A DNA stretch of 64,000 nucleotides from Streptomyces fuscichromogenes (GCF_014645815.1 NZ_BMML01000007.1:124001-188000); one strand, 5' to 3'. Positions 50,931 to 59,981 are shown, counted from the stretch's first letter. Translations and numbers: made by a program. Notes: generated by a model not told the origin, from the sequence alone.

Positions 50931-51853
50931 CCTGCTGCCTCCTGCCTGTTCCGGCGGTTCGCGGCCCGCAGGAAACCGAAGGACAGCATCAGCGTGGCGA
51001 GGGCGATGAGGGTCGCCTCGGCCGCCGCGGAGTAGATGTCGCCCTTGGCGAAGGCGTCCACGTACACCTTCATCAGCGGACTCCAGGTCGTGTTGACCGA
51101 GTTGGTGAGGGGTTTGAGGGTGGTCGGCTCGTTGAAGACCTGGAGCGTCGCGATGATCGAGAAGAAGAAGGTCAGCACCAGCGAGGGCGCCACCATCGGG
51201 ATCTTGATCTTCAGGGCGGTCTGCAACGGGGAGGCGCCGTCCAGTTTGGCCGCCTCGTAGACCTCGGCCGGGATGGCACGCAGCGAGGTGTAGATGACGA
51301 TCATGTTGAAGCCGGTGCCGCCCCAGACCGCGATGTTGGACAGGGCCAGGTACAGCGGACCGCCGTCCAGCAGGTTCGGCTGCGGCAGGTGCAGCCTGTC
51401 GAGCACGTAGTAGAAGGGGCTGACGTCCGGCAGGTACAGGAAGCCCCACAGCAGCGCGGCCACCACGCCGGGGATGGCGTACGGCAGGAAGATCGCGAGC
51501 CGGGTGAACGGGGCGAGCCGGACCCGCTCGGAGTCGAGCATCAGGGCGAACAGCAGGGCGAGGCCGAGCATCACCGGGACGACGATGCAGCCGTAGCCGA
51601 GGACGCGCAGCGCACCGTCGTAGAACTCGTTGTCGGTGAGGGCGTCCCGGTAGTTCTCCAGGCCGGCCCAGACCTCGCTGCGGGCGCCGGCGCCCAGGCC
51701 GAGGCCGGAGACGTGCACCTTGCGGAAGCTGAGCCAGACCGCGTACCCGATGGGCAGCGCGAAGAACAGCGCGAAGAGGATCGCGGCGGGGACGAGGAAG
51801 GCGTACGGGGCCCCCTTGACCCCGTACGACCTCCGGCCGGCGGTGCTGCTCAC
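50927..51853 (-). CDS. Carbohydrate ABC transporter permease (MalF type)
   Basis: The 308-residue protein starts at GTG 51853, overlapping the binding-protein stop. It has about six helices (APYAFLVPAAILFALFFALPIGYAVWLSF) and the EAA loop VYEAAKLDGASPLQTALKIKIPMVAPS. Together with the MalG-type permease it forms the sugar channel. No ATPase gene is present, as is common for Streptomyces sugar importers that share MsiK. Confidence 0.92.
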   Translation of the reverse strand: MSSTAGRRSYGVKGAPYAFLVPAAILFALFFALPIGYAVWLSFRKVHVSGLGLGAGARSEVWAGLENYRDALTDNEFYDGALRVLGYGCIVVPVMLGLALLFALMLDSERVRLAPFTRLAIFLPYAIPGVVAALLWGFLYLPDVSPFYYVLDRLHLPQPNLLDGGPLYLALSNIAVWGGTGFNMIVIYTSLRAIPAEVYEAAKLDGASPLQTALKIKIPMVAPSLVLTFFFSIIATLQVFNEPTTLKPLTNSVNTTWSPLMKVYVDAFAKGDIYSAAAEATLIALATLMLSFGFLRAANRRNRQEAAG

Positions 51854-53169
51854 TGAGAGACCTCGAAGCCCTGCTTCTTCATGTCGGCGACCGTGTCGTC
51901 CTGCATCGTCTTCAGGGCGGCGGTGAAGTCCGACTTGTTCTTCGCGGCGGTGCCGAACGCGTCGTTGAAGGACGTGTAGGCGACGTTCACGTTCGGGCCC
52001 CAGGCGGAGGGCGCCGTGGTCTTCGCGATCTCGGCGGCCTTGGTGTAGAAGTCCGACTGGTTCGAGAAGTAGGCCGGCGGGGTGGCGAAGGCGCCGCTGG
52101 TCTGGGCGTTCGTGGCGGCCGGGTAGATGCCGCTCTCCTTGGCCAGCGCGTTGAGCGCCTCGCCGTCGGTGTTCAGCCAGGCGGCGAACTTGGCGGCGGC
52201 CGCCTGGTGCTTGGAGTCCGTGGTGACGGCGGTGGAGGAGCCGCCCCAGCTGCCGGTGACGTTCTCGGACGCGGACCACTGGGGGAGCGCGGCCATCGCC
52301 CACTTGCCCTTGGTGTCGGGCGCGGCGGTGGTCAGGGTGCCCGGTGCCCACACGGCGGAGACCCAGGCGATCTGCTTGCCGGTGTCCAGCGCCTTGTTCC
52401 AGGCCGGGGTGTACATCGGCTGGTTGTCGATGACCCCTTCCTTGACCAGGCCGCCCCAGAACGAGGCGACCTTCTGGGTGGCCGCGTCGTCGATGGCGAC
52501 CTTCCACTGGTCGCCGGAGGTGGTCCACCACTTGGCGCCGGCCTGCTGGGCGAGGCCCGCGAAGAGCCCGGAGTCGTTGGCGGAGAACGTGGTCAGGTCG
52601 AGGTCCGGTGCCTTCTTCTTCAGCTGACGGGCGTCCTGGGCGAACTCGTCCCAGGTGGTCGGCACCTTGAGGCCGTACTTCTTGAAGAGGTCGGCGCGGT
52701 AGTAGAACATCATCGGGCCGATGTCCTGGGGCACCGCGTACACCGCGTTCGTGCCCAGCGTGACCTGCTGCCAGACCCCGTCGGCGAACTTGCTCTTCGC
52801 GTCACCGACGTTCTTCGATATGTCGGCGACCGCGTCGTTGCTGACCAGCGTGGGCAGCGCCTGGTACTCGGCCTGCACCAGGTCGGGGCCGTTCTTCGCC
52901 TTGTGCGCGGTGAGGATCTTGGTGACCAGGGTGTCGCCGGACGCCTGCTTCTTCACCGTGACGGTGATCTGGTCCTTCTTGCCCTCGCCCTTGTTCCACA
53001 GGTCGACGACCTTGTCCATACCGGGCGCCCAGGCCCAGTACGTCAGCGAGACCGGACCGGAGTCGGCCTTGCTGTCGTCGTCGGACGAGCCGCAGGCGGC
53101 GAGTGCGGTGGCGCCGAGCGAGACGGCGACGGCGGTTGTCACGAGGCGACGGCGCTTCGTGTGCGGCAT
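51850..53169 (-). CDS. Sugar-binding lipoprotein of an ABC importer
   Basis: The 439-residue extracellular solute-binding protein has a lipoprotein signal (LVTTAVAVSLGATALAAC, lipid-modified Cys26) followed by a mature family 1 fold (SLTYWAWAPGMDKVVDLWNKGEGKKDQITVTVKK, GPDLVQAEYQALPTLVSNDAVADISKNV). ATG 53169 follows GGGGAGA. The adjacent galactanase and beta-galactosidase genes point to galacto-oligosaccharides as ligand. Confidence 0.93.
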   Translation of the reverse strand: MPHTKRRRLVTTAVAVSLGATALAACGSSDDDSKADSGPVSLTYWAWAPGMDKVVDLWNKGEGKKDQITVTVKKQASGDTLVTKILTAHKAKNGPDLVQAEYQALPTLVSNDAVADISKNVGDAKSKFADGVWQQVTLGTNAVYAVPQDIGPMMFYYRADLFKKYGLKVPTTWDEFAQDARQLKKKAPDLDLTTFSANDSGLFAGLAQQAGAKWWTTSGDQWKVAIDDAATQKVASFWGGLVKEGVIDNQPMYTPAWNKALDTGKQIAWVSAVWAPGTLTTAAPDTKGKWAMAALPQWSASENVTGSWGGSSTAVTTDSKHQAAAAKFAAWLNTDGEALNALAKESGIYPAATNAQTSGAFATPPAYFSNQSDFYTKAAEIAKTTAPSAWGPNVNVAYTSFNDAFGTAAKNKSDFTAALKTMQDDTVADMKKQGFEVSQ

Positions 53170-53288
53170 GGATCTCTCCCCTGACCTGGGTCCCCGCCCG
53201 TCGCGGGAACCTGCCATGCAGATGAATGTGTGGGCTTTCCAGACAGCACAGACCCGGATCATCGCCTGCCGCGAGTCCGTGTCATGCT

Positions 53289-53304
53289 CTGTGAGCGTTC
53301 ACAG
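53289..53304. promoter_or_regulatory. LacI-type operator 1
   Basis: CTGTGAGCGTTCACAG is a near-perfect palindrome centred on CG, of the shape bound by LacI/GalR proteins. It is 120 bases upstream of the binding-protein start. Confidence 0.72.
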
Positions 53305-53378
53305 TAGAGAAACATCCCGGACACTTGTCAATGGTTGTTGCTGTGCGGTTATGTTGGGCTCACGCCACGATCGATGTG

Positions 53379-53392
53379 TGTGAACGTTCCCA
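53379..53392. promoter_or_regulatory. LacI-type operator 2
   Basis: TGTGAACGTTCCCA shares the TGTGAxCGTTC half-site with operator 1 and has a weaker second half. It is 26 bases upstream of the GH42 start. Confidence 0.62.
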
Positions 53393-53418
53393 AATGATCG
53401 ATTAAACGGGAGAGATCC

Positions 53419-55440
53419 ATGCCGGACACCACCCCCAGGGGCCTGACCAGGCTCGCCTTCGGTGGGGACTACAACCCCGAGCAGTGGCCGGAAGACGTCT
53501 GGCACGAGGACGTCCGGCTGATGCGCGAGGCCGGGGTCTCGATGGTGAGCGTCGGGATCTTCTCCTGGGCCCTGCTGGAGCCGGCCCCGGGGGAGTACGA
53601 CTTCGGCTGGCTCGACCGGCTCCTCGACCTGCTGCACGACAACGGCATCCGCGTCGACCTCGGCACCCCCACCGTGGCGCCGCCGGCCTGGTTCTACCGC
53701 GCCCACCCCGAGGCGCTCCCGGTGACCGCGGAGGGCGTGCGCTACGAGTTCGGCTCCCGCGGCGCCATCTGCCACTCCGACGCCGACTACCGGGCGGCGG
53801 CGGCGAACATCACCACCCGCCTCGCCGAGCGCTACGGCGACCACCCGGCCCTCGCCCTGTGGCACGTCCACAACGAGTACGGCGTCCCCGTCTCGGCCTG
53901 CTACTGCGACTCCTGCGCCGCGCACTTCCGCCGCTGGCTCGCCGCCGCCCACGGGACCGTCGAGGCCGTCAACGAGGCCTGGGGCACGGCCTTCTGGGGC
54001 CAGCACTACACGGACCTGGCGCAGATCAACCCGCCGCGGGTCACCCCGACCGTCGGCAACCCCGGCCAGGCCCTCGACTACAAGCGGTTCACCGACGCCA
54101 CCATCCGCGAGAACTTCCGCATGGAGCGGGACATCCTGCACCGCCTCTCGCCCGGCGTCCCGGTCACCACCAACTTCATGACCGCCCTCAGCCAGTGCGA
54201 CTCCATGGACTACTGGGCCTGGGGCCGCGAGGTCGACCTGGTCACCAACGACCACTACCTGATCACCGACGGCCGCCGCACCCACGTCAACCTCGCGATG
54301 GCCGCGGACCTCACCCGCTCGGTCGCCGCCGGCGCCCCCTGGCTGCTCCTCGAACACTCCACGTCGGGCGTCAACTGGCAGCCCCGCAACCCGGCCAAGG
54401 CCCCCGGCCAGATGGCCCGCAACTCCCTGGCGCACGTGGCCCGCGGCTCCGACGGCGCGCTGTTCTTCCAGTGGCGGCAGTCCCGGCACGGCGCCGAGAA
54501 GTTCCACTCCGCGATGCTCCCGCACGCCGGCACCGGGACCCGGGTGTGGCGCGAGGTCGTCGAACTCGGCGCCTCCCTGGACTCGTTGAGCCAGATCAAG
54601 GGCACCCGCACCCGGGCCGACGTGGCCGTCCTGTGGGACTGGCAGTCCTGGTGGGCGCAGAACCTCCAGTGGCGCCCCAGCGAGGACCACGACCCGCGCG
54701 AGCGCGCCGACGCCTTCTACGAGGCCCTCTACGACCGCCATCTCACCGTCGACTTCGCCCACCCCGAAAGCGACTTGTCGGCCTATCCCCTTGTCGTCGT
54801 ACCGGCCCTCTACCTGATGACGGAGGCGGCCGGGAACAACCTCCGCGAGTACGTCGAGAACGGCGGCACCCTCGTCGTCTCGTACTTCTCCGGGATCGTC
54901 GACGAACACGACGCGGTGCACGAGGGCGCCTACCCGGGCACCCTGCGGGAGACCCTCGGCCTCACCGTCGAGGAGTTCTCGCCCCTGCTGAAGGACCAGC
55001 GGGTGCGGCTGACCGGCCCCGACGGCTCCGAGCTGACCGGCGACGTGTGGACCGAGTTCGTCGTGCCGGGCGCCGCCGAGACGGTCTGGACCTACGCCGA
55101 CGGCCTCACCGCCGGCCGCCCGGCGGTCACCCGGCACCAGCTGGGGGAGGGCACCGCCTGGTACGTGTCGACGCGCCTGGACGCGCAGGGCCTGGACGCC
55201 CTCCTCGGCTGGGCCGCCGAGGACGCCCGGATCGCGCCCCGCGCCGACCTGCCCCGCGATGTCGAGGTAGTCCGGCGCACCGGCGAGTCCGGCACCTTCC
55301 TGTTCGCGATCAACCACACCGCCACCGACGCCAAGGTGCCCCTGGAGGCGCCCGGCACCGAACTGCTGACGGGTGAACGCGCCGCGGGCCGGCTCGCCGT
55401 CCCGGCGGGCGCCGTGCGGGTCGTACGACTCGACGGCTGA
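53419..55440 (+). CDS. Beta-galactosidase, glycoside hydrolase family 42
   Basis: The 673-residue protein has an N-terminal TIM barrel (FGGDYNPEQWPEDVWHEDVRLMREAGVSMVSVGIFSWALLEP) with acid/base Glu153 in WHVHNEYG and nucleophile Glu312 in LLLEHSTSGVNWQ. Next come a trimerisation domain (VAVLWDWQSWWAQNLQW, YVENGGTLVVSYFSG) and a C-terminal beta-sandwich. It has no signal peptide, so it acts in the cytoplasm on imported galacto-oligosaccharides. It is divergent from the importer and controlled by LacI-type operators. Confidence 0.95.
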   Translation: MPDTTPRGLTRLAFGGDYNPEQWPEDVWHEDVRLMREAGVSMVSVGIFSWALLEPAPGEYDFGWLDRLLDLLHDNGIRVDLGTPTVAPPAWFYRAHPEALPVTAEGVRYEFGSRGAICHSDADYRAAAANITTRLAERYGDHPALALWHVHNEYGVPVSACYCDSCAAHFRRWLAAAHGTVEAVNEAWGTAFWGQHYTDLAQINPPRVTPTVGNPGQALDYKRFTDATIRENFRMERDILHRLSPGVPVTTNFMTALSQCDSMDYWAWGREVDLVTNDHYLITDGRRTHVNLAMAADLTRSVAAGAPWLLLEHSTSGVNWQPRNPAKAPGQMARNSLAHVARGSDGALFFQWRQSRHGAEKFHSAMLPHAGTGTRVWREVVELGASLDSLSQIKGTRTRADVAVLWDWQSWWAQNLQWRPSEDHDPRERADAFYEALYDRHLTVDFAHPESDLSAYPLVVVPALYLMTEAAGNNLREYVENGGTLVVSYFSGIVDEHDAVHEGAYPGTLRETLGLTVEEFSPLLKDQRVRLTGPDGSELTGDVWTEFVVPGAAETVWTYADGLTAGRPAVTRHQLGEGTAWYVSTRLDAQGLDALLGWAAEDARIAPRADLPRDVEVVRRTGESGTFLFAINHTATDAKVPLEAPGTELLTGERAAGRLAVPAGAVRVVRLDG

Positions 55441-55590
55441 ACCCCGGCGCGGGACCCGGGGCCGTCGTGCCCGCGCCCGCCCAGACTCCCCTCCGCCCGT
55501 GAGCGCCACGAGAGCCGCGGGCGGAGGGGTGCTCCTCCGGCCCCGCCGGAGGACATCCCCACCGCAGTCACGTCGAAGGGACGACGGACG

Positions 55591-57153
55591 ATGATGTTCC
55601 ATCCCAGACGCACCATCAGAGCCCTGCTGCTGCCGCTCCTGGCCGGGCTCGCCCTCACCGCCCTGCCCGCGCAGACCGCCCAGGCGGCGAGCACCCTCAC
55701 CAACGGCGGCTTCGAGTCGGACGGTGCGGGCGTGGCCACGCCCACCGGCTGGTCGGAGTACGGCGACACGGGCGCCTCGTACACCGAGTCCGGCGGCCAC
55801 AGCGGCAGTTACCGGCTGAGCCATTACTCGGCCTCCGCCTACAAGGTGGAGACCTACCAGTACCTGTCGGGGCTGACCAACGGCAACTACACGCTCACCG
55901 CCTGGGTCCGCTCCAGCGGCGGGCAGAACTCCGCCTACATATCCCTGAAGAACTGCGGGAGTTCGGAGCAGCGCACCGACCTGCCGGTCTCCACCAGCAG
56001 CTGGGTCCGCATCGTCACCTCGATCGCGGTCACCAACAACCAGTGCACGGTGAGCGTCTACTCCGACGCCAACGCGGGCAACTGGATCAACGTCGACGAC
56101 CTGACCTTCGCGTCCGGCTCGACCGGTCTGTCCATCAAGGGCGCCGACATCTCGTCGCTGGCCAAGAGCGAGGCCAAGGGCGGGGTCTACAAGACCAGTT
56201 CCGGCACCACCGGGGACGCGGTCACCATCCTGAAGGGCGCCGGCATGAACTACGCGCGCCTGAAGGTCTGGGTCAACCCGGCCGACGGCTACAACGACAA
56301 GGCCCATGTCCTGGCCATGGCCAAGCGGATCAAGGCGGCCGGCATGAAGCTGCTGGTCGACTTCCACTACTCGGACACCTGGGCCGACCCGGGCAAGCAG
56401 ACCAAGCCCGCCGCCTGGTCCGGCCACTCCTACAGCCAGCTGAAGACCGACGTGTACAACCACACGTACGACGTCCTCAACGCGCTGAAGTCCCAGGGCA
56501 CCACGGCCGACATGGTCCAGATCGGCAACGAGATCAACGGCGGCATGCTCTGGTCCGAGGGCTCCACCGACAACTGGTCCCAGCTCGCCGGCCTGATCAA
56601 CTCCGGCTACAGCGCGGCCAAGGCGGTCTCCTCCGCCACCCAGGTCGCCCTGCACCTGGCCAACGCAGGCGACGACGCCACGGTCCGCTGGTGGTTCGAC
56701 AACGCCAAGACCTACGGCATCAACTACGACGTGATCGGGCTGTCGTACTACGGCTACTGGCACGGTTCGCTGGCCGCCGCCCAGACCACCCTGGACGACG
56801 TGGCGTCCCGCTACTCCAAGCCGGTCTTCATCGCCGAGACCGCCTACCCGTTCACCCTCGCCCAGGACGACTCGCTGGAGAACCAGATCGACACCAGCAG
56901 CGAACTGGTCACCGGCTACCCGGCCACCGCCGCCGGTCAGCTGGCCTGGATGAACGCCGTAGCCAACATCGTCGAGGCGGTCCCGAACGGCCGTGGCCTC
57001 GGCGTCTTCTACTGGGAGGCGACCTGGACCGCCGTCACCGGCAACGGCTGGGACCCGACCGACGCCTCCTCCGGCAACGGCTGGGAGAACCAGGCCCTGT
57101 TCGGCTACGACGACAAGGCGCTCTCCTCCATGGCGTGGTTCAGCCACCGCTGA
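55591..57153 (+). CDS. Secreted endo-beta-1,4-galactanase (GH53) with N-terminal carbohydrate-binding module
   Basis: The 520-residue protein starts at ATG 55591 or 55594. It has a signal peptide (RALLLPLLAGLALTALPAQTAQA), a beta-sandwich CBM-like domain (about 34-175; LTNGGFESDGAGVATPTGWSEY, IAVTNNQCTVSVYSDANAGNWINVDDLTF) and a GH53 barrel with acid/base Glu314 in QIGNEINGG and nucleophile Glu416 in FIAETAYP. It cuts type I arabinogalactan outside the cell; the importer and GH42 enzyme handle the products. Confidence 0.95.
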   Translation: MMFHPRRTIRALLLPLLAGLALTALPAQTAQAASTLTNGGFESDGAGVATPTGWSEYGDTGASYTESGGHSGSYRLSHYSASAYKVETYQYLSGLTNGNYTLTAWVRSSGGQNSAYISLKNCGSSEQRTDLPVSTSSWVRIVTSIAVTNNQCTVSVYSDANAGNWINVDDLTFASGSTGLSIKGADISSLAKSEAKGGVYKTSSGTTGDAVTILKGAGMNYARLKVWVNPADGYNDKAHVLAMAKRIKAAGMKLLVDFHYSDTWADPGKQTKPAAWSGHSYSQLKTDVYNHTYDVLNALKSQGTTADMVQIGNEINGGMLWSEGSTDNWSQLAGLINSGYSAAKAVSSATQVALHLANAGDDATVRWWFDNAKTYGINYDVIGLSYYGYWHGSLAAAQTTLDDVASRYSKPVFIAETAYPFTLAQDDSLENQIDTSSELVTGYPATAAGQLAWMNAVANIVEAVPNGRGLGVFYWEATWTAVTGNGWDPTDASSGNGWENQALFGYDDKALSSMAWFSHR

Positions 57154-57165
57154 ACCACCGCTGAC

Positions 57166-57198
57166 GGGGGCCCGGCCGTAAGGGGACGGTCGGGCCCC
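57166..57198 (+). terminator. Terminator hairpin after the galactanase gene
   Basis: GGGGCCCGGCCG pairs with CGGTCGGGCCCC (11 of 12 bases) around TAAGGGGA. No U tract follows, which is common in Streptomyces terminators. Confidence 0.7.
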
Positions 57199-57360
57199 TC
57201 CGCCCCGCCCGGTCCCTACCGCTCAGGCGACTTCCCAACAGGTCGGCCGGGTACCGCCGTTCGGTCTCGGACAACGCTCGCCGACTCCCTGACGTGGGGG
57301 CTTCGGCTGCGGGACAGTGGGAACACACACTGCGAGGAGGCAGGGACGGAGGCTGGTCGG

Positions 57361-57648
57361 ATGCTGAGGAACTCGGGCGGCGTGAGCCGCCTGGACATTC
57401 TGGACTGGCTGAAGGATCCGGCGGCCCACTTCCCACCCCAGCGCCACGCGGATCTCGCCGAGGACGGTGTCACCGTCCGGGCCGTCGCCGCCAAGCTCGG
57501 CGTCTCCCGCAGGGTCGCCGGCGCCCATCTGGGCCTGCTGGCCCGGCTCGGCCTGCTCCGCACCAAGCGCATCCGGTACCGCGTCCACTACCGGCGCGAC
57601 GAGATCCGGATCGCCGAAGTGGCCCGGATGTTCGAGAAAGGCTGGTGA
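57361..57648 (+). CDS. ArsR-like helix-turn-helix regulator
   Basis: The 95-residue protein starts at ATG 57361. It has a winged helix (LDILDWLKDPAAHFPPQRHADLAEDGVTVRAVAAKLGVSRRVAGAHLGLLARLGLLRTKRIRYRVHYRRDEIRIAEVARMF). No metal-binding CxC in the recognition helix is seen, so it is probably not a metal sensor. It lies 20 bases before an SMP-30-like gene and may regulate it. Confidence 0.85.
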   Translation: MLRNSGGVSRLDILDWLKDPAAHFPPQRHADLAEDGVTVRAVAAKLGVSRRVAGAHLGLLARLGLLRTKRIRYRVHYRRDEIRIAEVARMFEKGW

Positions 57649-57668
57649 GACCGGTCCGGCCTGTCACC

Positions 57669-58631
57669 ATGGGGCCCATGGACCGACCCACGCGCCTCGT
57701 CCCCCTCCACTACGTAGCCGTCGGCGGCCGGGGTCCGGAGGACGTGGTGACGGATCCGGACGGCCGGGTCCTGACCGGCGTCGAGGACGGCCGGATCCTG
57801 TGCCTGGACGGGCTCGGGGACCCGGACACCGCCAGGGTCCGCACGCTCGCCAGGACCGGCGGCCGCCCGCTCGGGCTCGACCTTCTCCCGGACGGCGACC
57901 TGCTGGTCTGCGACGCGGAGCGCGGCCTGCTGCGGGTCGGTCTCGCCGACGGCACCGTCCGCGTCCTCGCCGACACGGTCGAGGGAGAGCCGCTGAGGTT
58001 CGCGAGCAATGTGACCGCCCTGCCCGACGGGACCGTCTACTTCACCACCGCCAGCCGCCGCTTCCCCCTCGGCCAGTGGATCGGCGACATCGTCGAGCAC
58101 AGCGGCACCGGCCGTCTGCTGCGCCTGGCGCCGGGCGCGGACACGGCCGAAGTGGTCTGGGAGGGCTTCCAGTTCGCCAACGGCCTGACCGTGAGCGGCG
58201 ACGGCAGCTTCCTGGTCGTCGCGGAGACCGGCGGGTACCGCCTCACCCGCTACTGGCTCACCGGCCCGCGCACCGGCCGCGCCGAGCTCTTCGCCGAGCT
58301 CCCCGGCATGCCCGACAACATCTGGCGCGACGGCGACCTCCTCTGGGTCGCCCTGGCCGGCCCGCGCAACCCGCCGCTCGACCTCCTGCACCGCGCCCCG
58401 CTCGCCGTCCGCAGGGCCGCCGCCCGGGCCGCCGTGCACGCCCCCTACCGCCCGGTCGGTACCGTCGCCGTGCTGGCGCTCGACGACCAGGGTCGGGTCG
58501 TCCACCACCTGGCCCGGGACAACTCCGGCTTCCGCATGGTCACCAGTGTCTGCCGGACCGGCCGGTACCTGGTCCTCGGCAGCGTGTGGGAGCCCGGTGT
58601 CGCGGTCTGCGAGGCCCCCACCGCGAAGTGA
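57669..58631 (+). CDS. SMP-30/gluconolactonase-like (strictosidine synthase-like) beta-propeller protein
   Basis: The 320-residue protein starts at ATG 57669 or 57678. Propeller-blade repeats include EDVVTDPDGRVLTGVEDGRILCLDG, GRPLGLDLLPDGDLLVCDAERGLLRV, ASNVTALPDGTVYFTTASRRF and FANGLTVSGDGSFLVVAETGGYRLTRYWL, with metal-contact type Asn/Asp positions. Members hydrolyse lactones. A hairpin follows its stop by one base. Confidence 0.88.
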   Translation: MGPMDRPTRLVPLHYVAVGGRGPEDVVTDPDGRVLTGVEDGRILCLDGLGDPDTARVRTLARTGGRPLGLDLLPDGDLLVCDAERGLLRVGLADGTVRVLADTVEGEPLRFASNVTALPDGTVYFTTASRRFPLGQWIGDIVEHSGTGRLLRLAPGADTAEVVWEGFQFANGLTVSGDGSFLVVAETGGYRLTRYWLTGPRTGRAELFAELPGMPDNIWRDGDLLWVALAGPRNPPLDLLHRAPLAVRRAAARAAVHAPYRPVGTVAVLALDDQGRVVHHLARDNSGFRMVTSVCRTGRYLVLGSVWEPGVAVCEAPTAK

Positions 58632-58651
58632 CCGCCGGGTACGCCCGGCGG
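58632..58651 (+). terminator. Hairpin after the SMP-30-like gene
   Basis: CCGCCGGG-TACG-CCCGGCGG, a perfect 8-base stem with a tetraloop, starts immediately after the stop codon. A second hairpin (GGCACCCGCC/GGCGGTGCC) follows at about 58660-58681, before the crcB ribosome-binding site. Confidence 0.65.
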
Positions 58652-58700
58652 TACCCTGGGGCACCCGCCAGGGGCGGTGCCGAACAGGAGACGTACGACC

Positions 58701-59162
58701 ATGACAGCCCCGGAAGCCGAGAGCCTCCGAGTCCAGCCGACCCCCCAGCGGCGGTCCGAGTGGCGTGCCCAGGCCCCGGTCGTCGCGGTGGTGGCCGTCG
58801 GCGGCGCGATCGGCGCCGTGGCCCGCTACGCCCTCGCCCTGGCGCTGCCAACGGCCGCCGGAGGGTTCCCCTGGGCCACCTTCTGGACGAACGTCGTCGG
58901 CTGTGCGGTGATCGGCGCGTTCCTGGTCCTGGTCACCGAGGGACTCCCGGCGCACCGGCTGGTCCGGCCCTTCTTCGGCACCGGCGTCCTGGGCGGCTTC
59001 ACGACCTTCTCCACCTACACCGTCGACATCCAGAAACTGGTCGACCACGGCCGGCCCGGGACGGGCCTGGCCTACCTCGCCGCGACCTTGTGCGCGGCCC
59101 TCGCGGCGGTGTGGTGTGCCGCGACCGTGACCCGTCGTGTCCTCACCCGGAGGCAGCGATGA
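58701..59162 (+). CDS. crcB: CrcB/Fluc fluoride channel, subunit 1
   Basis: The 153-residue protein starts at ATG 58701. It has four helices with Fluc motifs GGAIGAVARYALA, WTNVVGCAVIG (Asn lining the pore) and GTGVLGGFTTFSTYTVD (Phe-box). About 30 hydrophilic residues precede the first helix. It exports fluoride, probably as an antiparallel heterodimer with the second crcB product encoded 370 bases later. Its stop overlaps the DUF190 start (ATGA). Confidence 0.93.
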   Translation: MTAPEAESLRVQPTPQRRSEWRAQAPVVAVVAVGGAIGAVARYALALALPTAAGGFPWATFWTNVVGCAVIGAFLVLVTEGLPAHRLVRPFFGTGVLGGFTTFSTYTVDIQKLVDHGRPGTGLAYLAATLCAALAAVWCAATVTRRVLTRRQR

Positions 59163-59539
59163 CGAGACTGACCGGCCGCGCCCTGCGCCTGACCGTCTAC
59201 ATCGGCGAGGACGACACCTGGCACCACAAGCCCCTGTACACGGAGATCGTGCACCGGGCGCACCGGGCCGGACTGGCCGGTGCCAGCGTCTTCCGGGGCA
59301 TCGAGGGCTTCGGCGCCTCCTCCCGTATCCACACCTCCCGGCTGCTCTCCCTGAGCGAGGACCTGCCGGTGGCGGTGGTCGTCGTGGACACGGAGGAGCG
59401 GGTCCGGGCGTTCCTGCCGCAGCTCGACGAACTGGTGACCGAGGGGCTCGTGACCTTGGACGACGTCGAGGTCATCAGGTACGTCGGCCGGGCCGGCGAA
59501 ACCGGCGAACCGGACGTGAAGGGTAAGAAGTCGTTGTGA
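59159..59539 (+). CDS. DUF190 family protein
   Basis: The 126-residue soluble protein has the DUF190 pattern LRLTVYIGEDDTWHHKPLYTEIVHRAHRAGLAGASVFRGIEGFGASSRIHTSRLLSLSEDLPVAVVVVD, a ferredoxin-like fold akin to PII proteins. It lies between two crcB genes and overlaps both, so coordinated expression is certain. A regulatory role on the fluoride channel is inferred from this position. Confidence 0.9.
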   Translation: MTRLTGRALRLTVYIGEDDTWHHKPLYTEIVHRAHRAGLAGASVFRGIEGFGASSRIHTSRLLSLSEDLPVAVVVVDTEERVRAFLPQLDELVTEGLVTLDDVEVIRYVGRAGETGEPDVKGKKSL

Positions 59540-59910
59540 ACTGGCTGTTGGTGGTACTCGGCGCCGTCGTGGGTGCCCCGCTCCGCTACCTCACCGACCG
59601 CGCTGTGCAGGCCAGGCACGACTCCGTCTTCCCCTGGGGCACCTTCGTGGTGAACGTCACGGGCTGCCTGATCCTGGGCCTGCTGACCGGCGCGGCCTCG
59701 GCGGGGGCGGCGAGCCCGCACCTCCAGCTGCTGCTCGGCACCGGACTGTGCGGGGCGCTGACGACGTACTCGACGTTCTCGTACGAGACGCTGAGGCTGA
59801 CCGAGACCGGCGCCGGGCTCTACGCTGCCGCCAACGTCGTCGCGAGCCTCGTGGCGGGGCTCGGGGCGGCCTTCGCCGGAGTGGCGATCGCCCAGGCCGT
59901 CTGGGCCTAG
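59536..59910 (+). CDS. crcB: CrcB/Fluc fluoride channel, subunit 2
   Basis: The 124-residue protein starts at GTG 59536, overlapping the DUF190 stop. It has Fluc motifs GAVVGAPLRYLTD, FVVNVTGCLILG and GTGLCGALTTYSTFSYE in four helices. Shorter than subunit 1 and without its N-terminal extension, it is likely the inverted partner in a heterodimeric channel. Confidence 0.93.
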   Translation: MNWLLVVLGAVVGAPLRYLTDRAVQARHDSVFPWGTFVVNVTGCLILGLLTGAASAGAASPHLQLLLGTGLCGALTTYSTFSYETLRLTETGAGLYAAANVVASLVAGLGAAFAGVAIAQAVWA

Positions 59911-59981
59911 GACTTGCCTCTCACCCGCCGTTGTAAGACTGTCTACAGCACTGTCGACCAAACTCTGCAGAACTGGATCCC

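Noticed and set aside
53299..57147. Very long minus-strand open frame (1282 codons) opposite the GH42 and GH53 genes
   Set aside because: It is antisense to two clearly conserved enzymes, is Gly/Val/Arg-rich with no family similarity, and follows from the codon bias of the real genes.
58632..58700. Fluoride riboswitch before crcB
   Set aside because: The region forms two plain hairpins, but I could not find the fluoride aptamer core. A covariance-model search would settle it.
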